From Diphasiastrum complanatum (lineage: Eukaryota; Streptophyta; Lycopodiopsida; Lycopodiales; Lycopodiaceae), in the NCBI GenBank assembly GCA_029204225.1, contig CM055112.1:30346203-30410202 (forward strand): a DNA stretch of 64,000 bases, in the 5' to 3' direction. The stretch's first letter is position 1; every line of letters starts with the position of its first letter. Position numbers and translations under genes: made by a program. Below the pieces are notes generated by a model. That model made no database searches. It was not told where the DNA came from and saw nothing but the letters and a program-made list of their open reading frames with translations. Shown here in pieces: positions 10,876-21,594 of this stretch.

Positions 10876-11499
10876 ATGGATAGTCAGTACTCTAGTGTAT
10901 AGGGTTATGAGTTATGCCACATAATTTTGGTCTTGGCCAATAATGTAATTAATAATCTTATGAGGGCCCAGTTATTCTAATTGGACCTATGGAGATTTTG
11001 CATGGTGATTGACATGTTTTGTGCAAGAATAGGAGGTCATGGTGACTTGTGGCACTAAAATAGACCAATAACACTAGTACTGTGTCTTGCCCCTTGCGAG
11101 GCTGCCACAAAAGGGCATACCATGACAAATCAAAATTCTAGGGAATCTTCTCTTTCCATATGTTTCTTTTAAGCAATCGAAAGAGAGAAAATATTTTCAT
11201 TGATTGAATTTGCTTATAGCCCCACAAATTTCAACTGTATTGTTATGTATGGGTCTCAATAAAGAAAATCTATTATTGTGGAAACTAAAGGAATCAGATT
11301 CCATAAGATAACAAGTTTTTTTGCAAGATACGCAAGAGATGTTATAGTTAGCATGTCCAAATGTGCAAAATGCTTGAAATTGAACTCAACAGTACACGAG
11401 ATATGAAGAGATGTCCAAGAAAATTTAAAAAATTTGTTTGGGTATAGAGTTCCTAAGCAATCAAAATGTTAATTATTAAACTTGAAAACATTACAAGCT

Positions 11500-11640
11500 A
11501 TCTAGTAGGTATTGTAGACCTTACAAGATACTTGGATCAACTTAGCTCTTTAGCTTATCAACTAGATTTTCCAAAACATGGAGTCAAAGTTCATTCAATC
11601 TTTCAAGTAAGTCCACCCAAGCTCATCTTATAGATAGAGT
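11500..11640 (+). pseudogene. Gypsy integrase C-terminal fragment
   Basis: The short translation LAYQLDFPKHGVKVHSIFQVS matches the end of chromovirus integrase (pattern LAYRLxLP-x4-HPVFHVS). It is probably the tail of the integrase at 10545-10875, separated by about 600 bp of unrecognised DNA. Confidence 0.55.
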
Positions 11641-11696
11641 GTCTTATGATAGTATAACCCAATAATCCTTTTAAACACGGTCAAGAGCTACGTACT

Positions 11697-11930
11697 CTAT
11701 GTCCATTGCTTAATATTTTTAGTGAACAATACAAGAAAATAGAGATGTAATTTATTAGCCATGGCACTAACATCTATTGGACCATCACATGCTTCCTTGG
11801 AGCTTCTAGGCGCTATATTAATTGCTGCATCAAGACTTCCCACAAGATGATCACAACATTTCAATGCCTTTCTAAATAGCAAGCCACAACTACAAGGCCA
11901 CACCACCATATTTTGAAAAAAGACCATCAA
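11697..11930 (-). other. Possible diverged copy of the region 3' of the receptor kinase
   Basis: A minus-strand 77-codon ORF contains GSLDAAI. The same peptide and about 25 bp of matching DNA (around TTGCTGCATCAAGACT) recur at 12311-12340, just 3' of the kinase stop. This suggests a local duplication of the receptor-kinase 3' flank. No domain is recognised. Confidence 0.25.
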
Positions 11931-12464
11931 TTTATAGTGACCTCTCCAATGTCCTCCTCAATCTAGTGTGTGAACTCAAACTTGGGTCTAAAACCAAATG
12001 TGCATCTCTTGTTTTTGGTTACAACCTTTTAAGAGGGATGAATATACTTGGAATACATCTAGAGCTTTACTATGCTTTATGTGAAATGCTATAAATTATG
12101 TAGTTTTTAATAAACTTCAATTTCCATCTTTATGCTTCTATCACTATTATGTATTCAAATTTTAGTGAAGTAAAGTCTCAAATGGAGAACATATTTAGTC
12201 ATACTTTTGGTCCTTTCACATACTTTGGTATGGGACGAAACACCTCGAACCATGCTCAATTTGTGTAATTTGTGATCCAATCATATTCCTTGAAGGTTTC
12301 CTGGCACTACATCAATTGCTGCATCAAGACTGCCCATAAAATTTTCATATCCTAGAAGAGAATCACAGTCCATCCTTTCTAGGCATGCCATTTCTGTCGA
12401 TCCATAGCTGAAATGCTTAATCCTGTGCTTGAGATTTGAGTTTGCAAATGAGTGGTCGATCTTC

Positions 12465-15400
12465 TCAAGACCGAATGTCCAGCAACATGTTTACTACTAA
12501 CTGCATGCTTGGGCGATGCAAGGGTGATGTGTTTGTACATGCCAGTCCGATCCTCAGAAACGTCTCTATCTCCAAGGTTGTTGATGGGGAGCATGGCTTT
12601 AATCTTCCATCAATTATCTCTTCGAGAGCATCGTTGCTAGTTTCCAGTTTGTTGTGCAGCCAATCTACCATGCTGATTTCGTCGCTGAATTGTTTGTTGT
12701 CTGTGGGATGTTTGCCTGTGATGAGCTCGAGAATGATCACTCCAAAGCTATAGATGTCAGCTTTTTTATCCACTTTCATTGTGTAGGCGTACTCTGCATA
12801 CATGAAGATGCCAGACAAGCGACGAAATCTTAAGGATCATATTAGAGACTCAGTAGAGATATTTAACTTAGTTATCTTACTAGAGAGATAAACTATCTAC
12901 GATGCTAAGATTAGATCGATTCATGCCTGGTATACGTATTCAGTGATTGTAGTACGAGATCTGTACACTTGTACAGAATCGATCGCGAGTATTTTGCGTT
13001 CCAACTAATGCGATCAATATGCACAGATCCATGTTTCATAAATCAAAAACAAATACGTAAAAGGGTAGATTACTTACTCGAAGAATATTGAATTGTGTTA
13101 AAAAGCACTTGACATATGCAAGCCATCAATCATGGCACAGGAGGAAATGGTGTGTTATGTGCTGCTGATAGCAAATTAAATGACGGGGGGACGCCCAACG
13201 TCACTCTTAGCTGCAAAGCTGGGATTTTCTTAAATCAAACCTTCCACATCTATGCTACCACGAAGAAATAGCATGTCAGTATCTGAAGATATTGAGCATA
13301 GATTGTACCAGGAGCTATGTAGCCGTGAGAGCCTGCGATTTGCGATTGTATCTCCGGTTGACCTTTTGGATTCATAAGTTTGGCAAGCCCGAAATCAGCA
13401 AGATGTGCACTGAAATCTGCGTCCAAGAGGATATTGTGGCACTTAATATCTCGATGGAGCACCGGCGGGACACAATCGTTGTGCAAATAGTGCAAGCCCT
13501 GCGCCGTCTCGATTGCAATGTTGAGCCTGGTGTTCCAGTCCAGGAAATGTCCCCGAAATGCTTGGTTATGTAGAGCTCCTCCAAGGTCGCCATTAGGCAT
13601 GTATCACCAAAAGGCTTTCCTTTTCGCTAAAGCAACAGCCTAATAGTTGAACTATGTTACGATGCCGAAGAGTTCCCAAGATTTCCATCTCCGCTATGAA
13701 CCCTCTATCTGCAATTTGTTCACGCTCATTTTTCCGAATCCTTTTTACAGCAACTCTTACGCCATCCTTCAGCGCGCATCTATACACAGTCCCAGAGATG
13801 CCCTTTCCTATGACGTCATTCTCATCCAGGAAGCTCTGAATATTTTCTGAATCTAAATGAACTTTTTGCTGGAAGCTGATGCTGTCCCAAGAGTCTTCGC
13901 AATGTTGTTCATGTCTTATCTTACCGATGTATTTTTTATGGTAGCAATAGGAACAACAGACAATTAAGAATAATGTAGCGAAAATTGCAGAGCCTGCGGC
14001 TGCCCACGGTGTTGCTAATTTATCTGAGTGTTTCGAAGTATTACCCCAACTTCCATCATCGCTTGCAATACAGACCTTTAAGCCCTTGCCGCAAAGACTG
14101 GGATTGCCTCGTAAGAAGGATACATTGAGGTGAAGGAAAATGCCGCTTTGAGGCACCGGTCCCGATAAATTGTTGTAAGAAAGATCGATCGATTCTAGAG
14201 TAGAGGAGCTTGCAAGCTGTGTAGGAATGCTACCTTGCAAAAGATTCTTTGAGAGATCTAGTGTTTTGAGCGACACCATGACTCCCAGTCCGGAAGGAAT
14301 GCTTCCACTCAATAAGTTGCTGCTAAGATTTAAATTAATAAGCTGTGTATAAATGCTTAGCCCAGGAGGGATCCTATCCGAAAAGGCGTTACGACTCAGA
14401 TCCAAGGAGAAAAGGTGACTGAGTTTTCCCAGTTCTTGGGGAATGACACCATACAGGAGATTATTGGATACGGAGAATATCTGTAGAGATTGAAGACTTC
14501 TTAGTGCAGGCTTCAAGGTCCCTGAAACCAAATTATCCCAGAGATGTAGTACTATTAGAGCAGAGGCCTTTACTGTTTCGAAATTGAGTGTGCCGTTGAA
14601 ACGATTCTGTGAGAGGGTGGCATAGTTTAGTGAAGGAAGAGCAAACAAAGCTTGTGGAATGGTGCCTGAGAGGCTGTTCATTTCCAGTCTCAAGCGGGTC
14701 AAACTCTGGCACATCCCTAAGCTTTCTGGGAGCATTCCTGTTAATCTATTGGAAAATAGAATAAGTTTGGAAAGAGCACCACCATGGCAGAGTTGTCGTG
14801 GAATCGCTCCTGAGAAGCCATTTGTGGATAAATCCAAGAGGCTAAGAGGCGCATAACGACCCAGAGTCTCTGGAATAATGCCTGACATGGCGTTTTGGAA
14901 AAGTGAGATATGGTTTACGTTCGGATGATTCGCGAGCCACAATGGAAAGCTTCCTGTTAACGAATTGCCATAAGCACGAAACATTCTGAGATTGATAAGC
15001 CCTCCAAGCTCATCAGATATCCGTCCTGTCAATTCATTTAGTCCGAAGTCAAGCTCAATCAATCGGAACAATTTTCCAAGCTCTGCTGGAATCTTGCCAG
15101 ACAACTTGTTGCTAGAAAGATACAAGTTCGTGAGATTCGTAAGCTTTCCCAACTCCTGTGGAATGGCTCCTTCCAATATATTACTTTGGATGTCAAGCCA
15201 AAACATGTTTTGCAAATTTCCAAGAGATGCAGGAATAGGCCCAGTCAGCAGGTTCCAGCCAAGATAAAGCCATTGCAGCTGCGACAGGTTTCCAAGGCAT
15301 TCTGGAATATGTCCAACTAGTGTAGAGGCGCTTAAAGTCAAGTTTACGAGCTTTGGAAGCGTACAGAGCTGTGATGGTATGTTGCCACCCAAATAATTGT

Positions 15401-15968
15401 TGCCTCCTAAGTTAAATTTTAACAAAGCTGATTGATTACTGATATCCGCGGGAATTCCTCCACTGAGATTATTGTTGGAAAAATCCAATATTTGCAGCTC
15501 TTTGAGATTTGCAAAACCTCCAGGGATTTCTCCCGTAAAGTAATTATCGCTGAGGTCGATTGTAAGTAGACCGGTGATGTTGAAAATGTTGGAAGGAATT
15601 TCACCACTCAGGCTATTTTGTGCAAATGAAATGTAATTCAGATTTGTAAGTCTCGCAACATGCAGAGAGAGACTACCTGAAAAATTCATGGAGCTGAGAT
15701 CTAGCTTCACCACGGAAAGAGAATCGTTACCACAAGTGACTCCTGTCCAGTTGCATGGGCTGCTCTCTTCGACTCTCCAATTTCGCAGATTATTCATTGG
15801 ATCTATCAGGGACTGCTTCAAGGACAGCAGAATTTGTGTTTCATTGTCAATTGACGCTGCGGTCATGATTAGGAAACACAATTGCAGTAACTCGAAGAAC
15901 CATACTGTGGCAACAAAAGCTCGTGGAAGCCTCTCTGTTGTGCAGTCAGCGTCCATATCCAAGGTCAA
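12465..15968 (-). pseudogene. LRR receptor-like kinase (class XI-like), frameshifted in the kinase domain
   Basis: Exon 1 (15968 to 13309) encodes a hydrophobic signal segment (residues 17-36), an LRR N-cap with CNWTGVTC, about 20 LRRs, a C-cap Cys pair, a transmembrane helix (about 656-676) and the kinase start with G-loop IGKGISGTVY and VAVKRI. At about 13604 the expected LLVYEYMPNGDL reads as LLV, one stray base, then YMPNGDL: a net 5-nt loss puts a TAA at 13593-13595. In the shifted frame the rest is present: HRDIKCHN, ADFGLAK, then a GT donor at 13308 and AG acceptor at 12794 that rebuild APEYAY. Exon 2 (12793-12465) finishes the kinase. It would be a plasma-membrane peptide-type receptor; as sequenced it ends before the catalytic loop. 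LRR and kinase layout resemble the HAESA/PXY/HSL group, but no orthologue can be named. A sequencing error is the main alternative. Confidence 0.85.
12794..13308 (-). other. Intron of the LRR receptor kinase (515 bp)
   Basis: On the minus strand the intron begins GTACAATC at 13308 and ends TATGCAG at 12794. Joining the flanks restores the kinase APEYAY motif in frame, which fixes both splice sites. One intron in the activation segment is common in class XI LRR kinases. Confidence 0.85.
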
Positions 15969-16950
15969 AGGATCACTTTTCTACCACAAAAGCTTTAGTG
16001 GCTTCGTTTGAACTTGGGCCACATTGCAACGGCCAACAATATTCTATCTCTGTATCTCTCGCTATCTCATGTTCTTTTTTCCTTCATAGCTTGAACAGAA
16101 GATATAATACTTTTTACATTCTGGACTTGCTTCCTTGAATATAATTTCTGGCAGACACATGGAACGGAATGCGTCTTCCTGTGTGTCAGAATTGAAGGTC
16201 TAGTAAACAATTCGACAGACAAACTTTATCAGAAATTCTCTTATCGACGATGCTAAAGAGGTTAATATGAAAAGCGCAAGTTCCCATCTGTCTGTTATCC
16301 TCTTCATTGCTGTAGCAATGGAAGGTGAATGAAATGCAACAAATACCCCAGAACAGAAAATTGTGAAGATCAAGCAGCTGCCATCAGGTGGCCCTTCTAG
16401 CTTTTGATCAAAGTCATCGCCATGTCTATTGCACTTTGAAAGAGATAGCTAATTAGTCATCTCTGGCACATGGCCAAGAACTAGAAACAATTCATGATCT
16501 TTTTGGACTGGCCCAGCTTGTCGCACTCGTGGAGCAGGGCAATTAACATGAGATCCTTGTTTCTGAAACGTGGATTGTTGATTGGGATCATGTACTACCC
16601 AAATCTGACTTATAATCTCCAAGATCATGGGATTTTGACATGCCAAATGCTCTGCTGGAATTGCATTTGCTCTAGTTGGAAGTAGTTTTGAACAATGTTG
16701 GATCAAGTATATTATATTATTTTTTACCTTTCCTTGTAAAGCCAATATTGTAACGTGTTCAAATGGGTCAATGGAGTGCTCAGGTGGGTCAAATGAGTCT
16801 GAGAAAAAAGTTTATGCAATGGGGGAGATGTTCTTTTCAATGATGTAATGGATTCTTTGTGTTGATTATGCCCAGTTTTTGGGCTTTTTAAAAAGCATAA
16901 AATGTCATTGAATTTCTTTTAAAAAAATTTAAAATTCTGAAGCACATTTC
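15969..16950. other. Upstream region of the receptor kinase, no gene
   Basis: No supported ORF. On the minus strand a TATA-like TATTATATC lies near 16100-16110, about 135 bp upstream of the chosen start, which could serve as a core promoter. Nothing else in this stretch is recognisable. Confidence 0.3.
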
Positions 16951-17020
16951 GAACGCGCGTCAGACTGTGCGTCAGTCCGCGTTAGACTGTGCACGTCCGA
17001 CTGCCACGTGGCAGTTTTTC
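16951..17020. promoter_or_regulatory. GC-rich block with G-box palindrome
   Basis: A perfect 16-bp palindrome ACTGCCACGTGGCAGT spans 17000-17015 and contains the G-box CCACGTGG, a plant bZIP/bHLH binding core. Just before it, AGACTGTGC occurs twice within a CG-rich 45 bp, unlike the AT-rich surroundings. It could be regulatory or the terminus of a small transposon. Confidence 0.4.
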
Positions 17021-17097
17021 ATTGGTCCAAAAAAACCACAGTGCTGATTATGCTCTGTAAATTGCATGTGGAAAAGTCAAAGACTCCATTACGCAAT

Positions 17098-17212
17098 GGA
17101 GCCGGGCACAGGCCATTCTGCCCGGTTCGGCGTTCCAAAAAAATTTAGGCTCGGCCCGAGCCTAAATTTTTTTGGAACGCCGAACCGGGCAGAATGGCCT
17201 GTGCCCGGCTCC
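17098..17212. repeat. Perfect 115-bp palindrome (57-bp arms, 1-nt centre)
   Basis: The two arms are exact reverse complements around base 17155. Each arm holds GGAGCCGGGCACAGGCC, a TTCGGCGTTCC block, a seven-A run and GGCTCGGCC near the centre. The transcript would form a near-uninterrupted hairpin. A 63-codon ORF across it is only the palindrome read through. It could be a foldback/MITE-type element or a recent inverted duplication. Confidence 0.9.
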
Positions 17213-17373
17213 TTCCATAATATTCTAGCACCGGATACAATGGCCAATGGCTTGTAAAATCATGGCAAGGAAAGTCCTTTTAGTCACCTTTGCATATGTG
17301 TAATGGTAATTCAATTATGGCTCATCATAAGGTAAAGGATTGTCTTTACGTTACGGTTGAAAGAATTTTTGTG

Positions 17374-17404
17374 GTCCATATAACTTTTGAAAAGTTATAT
17401 GGAC
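17374..17404. repeat. Perfect 31-bp palindrome
   Basis: GTCCATATAACTTTT is followed by one G and then its exact reverse complement. It lies 160 bp from the 115-bp palindrome. Confidence 0.85.
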
Positions 17405-18228
17405 TTCAAGTCATTTTGACTACTTGCTAGAAGTTGAAGTGTCAACTTTAGGTGAATATAAGTAGTAAAATGAGATTTTTTTTTAGTGCAATTTTTTTTG
17501 TTATTTTTTTAATGATTTGAAATCGAAGCTTCTCACAATATATCATTCACCTTGTCTAGTGATTTTACTTTCTCTTATTAATTTATTTTTGCTTTGCAAT
17601 GAAAGGAGCAAGGCTATGCGATAAGAATTGTCGCTGAAGTCAATGGTAAAACTTTTTGGAATAGCCACCACCATTGTTTTGGTTAAAATGTTGCATCAAG
17701 ACTAGTGATAATGTTGGCCAATGACTTTTGGGAGAAGTCAATGTTAAAAGAATTGGAAAATTCCCACCAACATTGTTTTGTTTGAAGTGTTGCATGTTTG
17801 GTGGTGGAAAGAGCAATACTAGTCCATTTTAATAACTTTTAATGATTTCCTTTGAGCCAATGAGATTCCATTTTTTTCTAGTAATGTTAGTGCGAAATGA
17901 GTATGTAAATTTGTTGGTGGTTTTCTTCTTTACAAGTCATTCTACAGTTTATTTTCCAATATGATAAAATAAAACAAATGATCATAAAATCATTGTTCTT
18001 ATTTCTATGTTAAAAGTGATGGGTAGCTTTGTCGTGATAACAATATGCTATTGTAATGATTTGCTAACAGCTAAGGTGTCACTCCTAGGTTAGTTTTTTC
18101 ATTTTTTTTATTCTTCTAAATGCAATCTTAGTTTTTTTTGTTATTTTTTAGGAGCAGGTTGAAATGATTCATAACTCATAGCTATGCATAGGTTATCATA
18201 TTATCTACAATCTAGCACAATCTCACAA
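17405..18228. other. No gene seen
   Basis: Very AT-rich with many poly-T runs; no ORF, LTR end or repeat that I can support. Confidence 0.5.
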
Positions 18229-18252
18229 GAAGAGAGAGAGAGAGAGAAGAGA
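18229..18252. repeat. Short GA microsatellite
   Basis: A run of AG dinucleotides with one interruption, in presumed LTR sequence. Confidence 0.7.
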
Positions 18253-19056
18253 GAAAAATAGAGAGTGCCACCTCAAGAGCAAAGAAGCTCTTCAATACTC
18301 AATATAAAATATGTACAAACATCTTATACTAGTAGTGAGGCACCCTAATGTGATTTAGCCCAAATGAATCTTGGCCACACATTTATTTTGCAAATCAATC
18401 TCCTCCCTTGATCAAGATTGATTCTACACTAGAACAAGAACAAAAAATCTAATCCACTCTAATCCACAATGCATGAATGAAAAAAAGCAAGGAAACTAAC
18501 TAATCCACATCTACACATATAAGAATGGAAGGGCAAGATCATAAGGGAGTCATTCAAGAAAGCCATCATGATCAAGGAGCTCTATGAAAGCCAAAACTAG
18601 TGGTAGATCTTCTTTGCTCAATACAAGAGTATGACAATGCAAATAAAGCTCCCTCAAAAGAGAGGGGGGCTCTTAGATAAGCTAATGAGTTGCCTAGGTG
18701 GAGCCCAAGTGGCAATTTCACATTTTAACAAATAATTACAAGTGGAAGGCACTTTAGAAAAAGCAAAAAATACGACTCTGCATATTTACTTGTAATTCCT
18801 GGCAGGCGATAGTGTCGCTAAAGTGCGAAAATGTGACACTGTGATTTTACACGAGATTCTTGTCAAGCGAAAAAGCCGAAGTGAGAGAAAATGAAAAGCG
18901 ACACTGTAGTCAATCTCCATGTATTTATGTAGACTGTGTGGAAACACTTGTAAATCTGTAGACTGTAAAAGAACACGGAAATTCCACAGAAGTGGATAAA
19001 CAATGGATGAAGATTAAAACTGATTAGTCGATTAGTACAAAAGAGACTAATCCAAC
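18253..19056 (-). repeat. 3' LTR (part) of a minus-strand Copia element
   Basis: Read on the minus strand the LTR begins TGTTGGATTAGTC at 19056, directly after a polypurine tract (TTAAGGGGGAG). It shares its start TGTTGGATT, the CACACAGTCTACATAAATACA region and the GCGAAAAAGCCGA and GCGACACT words with family A LTRs, so it belongs to a related lineage. The left end is not resolved. Confidence 0.65.
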
Positions 19057-19970
19057 ACTCCCCCTTAATTTGAATCCTTGAATGTCTTGACCTTCAAACT
19101 TAGTTCTACACAGAATCTTCTATGTGCTTCCAAACTTAATATTTTGGTAAAAATATTTGTTGTCATATCTTGCGTTCTACTATACTACATCTGACCTCTT
19201 CGTTGAGAACTTTGCTTCTGACAAAATGATACTTCAGTTCAATGTGCTTACTCCTAGAATGAAATCTAGGGTGGCTGATAAAGCGATGGCACTTTGATTA
19301 TCACAAAATAATGTCGTCAGAGCATATTGATTCAAACCGATATCTGAGAGTAAATTCCTTAACCAAATTGCTTCCTTTGTAGCTTGAGAGGCTACAATAT
19401 ACTCTGATTCAGTGGAAGATAGAGCTATCAAAGATTGTTTGTGAATGTTTCAAGAAATTGGACCATTATTGAGGAAGAATGTAAATTCAAAAGTGGATTT
19501 ACGAGTGTCTACATCTCTAGCCCAACTTGCATCTGTGTAATCACGGAGTAAATTGAGTTTTTCATTGCCGACTGTTTTATAACAAATGCAAAAGTCCATA
19601 GTAGCTCGAAGATATCTCATGACTCTAATAAGAGTCTTCCGATGTGTTACACCAGGATTAGTCATGAATTGACTGAGAGAGTTGACTGCAAAAGCTATGT
19701 CTGGCATGGCATACATAAGAGATCCTATAATAGAATGGTAAGGATACTCACACATCTGCTGCTTCTCATGAATTGTTTGATTGAGTAATTGGAGGTTGAC
19801 AATCTTTTACTTGCTTCTAATAGAAAGACACCCATTGAAGTCATAAAGAATGATGGAAATAAAAAAAGATGGATGAAAAAATTGCTTATCTTCTCACTAT
19901 AGGAACCAATCAAGGGCAAAAAACCAAATCCTATGTAAGACAAAGCAAAAAACTGTGAGATAGATCTCAC
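19057..19970 (-). pseudogene. Copia reverse transcriptase/RNase H fragment
   Basis: Minus-strand translation gives IIGSLMYAMPDIAFAVNSLSQ and MRYLRATMDFCI (RT tail/connection), then TDASWARDVDTRKST and IALSSTESEYIVASQATKEA (RNase H) and LFCDNQSAIALS. These are Copia signatures in correct order, with frame breaks between them. gag, protease, integrase and RT core are absent between this segment and the primer site at 20586, so the internal region is heavily deleted. Confidence 0.8.
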
Positions 19971-20585
19971 TAGCTTGACAATCTTTCTAAAACAAGATTT
20001 GAATCATCAAAAAAGATGAAGTATGGCAAAAGTTATGGTTCTCTGAATTTCACACGTGTGAAATACTCCAAAAATGTCAAATTGACTCAAATACAATCTA
20101 TTTGTATGAAACAATTTGCCTAGAACCTATAAATTTGTCTAAATCACATGTAGATGAGATTGGTCAACTTATGGATGATTTTTGTGATCATTCAAGCGAT
20201 AAATGACATGTACTCACGATTTGCCACAGGTCTAGGTGCCCTACCTATGACTCTTCAAAAGCTTATAACTTTTGATTGGCTTATCCAACTATCATGATTC
20301 AAATTGCATCAAATTCTACCATATCTAGCTTTCTAGTGGGCTAATTTGCATGAAATTTGGATCTGAGGTGAGAGAGAACCACCAAAATGAAAATGGGCGG
20401 ATTTCACACGTGCCAGCACCTAAAATTCTGTATAGTACCTAATCTGGACCATTCAAAGTGGTTTGAAGCTCTAAATCACCAGAAAACTGCAAACTAGCTA
20501 GAAAGTAGAATCTAGACAATCCCTAGCTTGAAATCTGATCAAATTTGCAAACTTTTTGACTAGATTTGCTTGTAAATCTTAGGTA
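19971..20585 (-). other. Retroelement leader without ORF
   Basis: Non-coding sequence between the primer binding site and the Copia coding remnant, consistent with a 5' leader of the minus-strand element. The hexamer CACGTG occurs in it (near 20049 and 20410) and again at the LTR edge. Confidence 0.4.
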
Positions 20586-20598
20586 GGCTCTGATACCA
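20586..20598 (-). promoter_or_regulatory. Primer binding site (initiator tRNA-Met)
   Basis: The plus strand reads GGCTCTGATACCA, the reverse complement of TGGTATCAGAGCC, the standard plant retrotransposon PBS for initiator Met-tRNA. It directly borders an LTR ending GAATTCAACA on the minus strand. Confidence 0.85.
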
Positions 20599-21035
20599 TG
20601 TTGAATTCACACGTGTGGGATGCCCTACACATGTACTTTTGATCTCCTAAGCCCAATAATACCATAAAGATCAGACTAACATTGATTGACAATAGGAAAG
20701 CTGATCAAACAAGAAATATTATTGTGTTACAAGTAAGATCTGTCAACAAAACATGAAACTAAGCACAATAAATGTCTCAACTCAACTAGAGAGAGAAAAT
20801 GAAAGTACAAAATTCGAGTAGAGAGAGAGGGCACAAAGAGCTTGACTCCAAATTTGTATCACACAAATTTCATCATTTTCTCAATGAGAGTACATCACAT
20901 ATATATAGATCCATGGACTCTCCTCCTACTTTGAGTTGAATTGGAGTTATGAATCCACCTCTCAAGCTATCTAGACTTTATTGAAACCATCTCAATATGT
21001 CTAATTGTGCCACCTAGTCTTTTCATGCATTAAAT
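20599..21035 (-). repeat. 5' LTR of a minus-strand Copia element (approximate right end)
   Basis: The LTR terminus TGTTGAATTCACACG (plus strand) abuts the PBS. The body contains a GAGAGAGAG run and a TATATATAGATCC TATA-like stretch near 20903. Its outer end cannot be fixed because the 18.2-19.06 kb LTR does not clearly match it; the two may be different elements joined by deletion. Confidence 0.6.
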
Positions 21036-21594
21036 GTGGCATGCAAAGTACAAATGGCAATTCCTATGGTAGCTCGAGTTTCTACTTCTACCTACCTTGA
21101 ATATTTTATTCTAAGATGGGTCTTTACTAAGCCAAAAGAGCTTAATTCATCTTTGGCATTTTTAGGACTCCTACTCACAACATTAGACAAATTTTTCCAA
21201 TATTTTGACAAATGCGGTTATGGGCACTATTACAAGAATTGTCCATTTAAACCTGGAACCAGTGCACCTCTCAACTTCATTGCGATACAACAACCAGCAG
21301 TTCCAAGCGGAGATGCCATCACAAGGGTGGCAATTCCACGCTCCTTTGTTAGCCGTCATGCGAGCACAAAAGAGGAAGGAAGTGGCTCCCTCACCACCAC
21401 CCTCGGTCACTGACGACCAACCCTCAACTTCAGCACCATCTCTAAATGTGAGGGAAGAAAGAAGACAATACCAAAAAATACGACATTGGGTACAGAAGGC
21501 ACAAGCGGAGGAAAAAGAGCAAGAAAGAGAATCTCACGGAACCTCTAGTTGGCGACGAACAAGAACCGCAAGCAGACTCACCATTGTGCACTGA
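21036..21594 (+). pseudogene. Gypsy gag fragment with damaged zinc knuckle
   Basis: KCGYGHYYKNCPFKPG is a CCHC knuckle lacking its first cysteine: the codon three residues before the Cys is TTT (Phe), one base from TGT. A proline/serine-rich linker and a charged RREERRQ-type stretch follow, the latter in a second frame (21205-21594), implying a frameshift. It leads into the protease ORF with overlap, as in a gag-pol junction. Confidence 0.55.

Noticed and set aside
14659-15267. Plus-strand ORFs opposite the LRR domain
   Set aside because: Antisense shadows of leucine-rich repeats; the minus strand has clear LRR periodicity.
17066-17257. 63-codon ORF
   Set aside because: It is the palindrome read through; its peptide is self-complementary-derived and has no homology that I can see.
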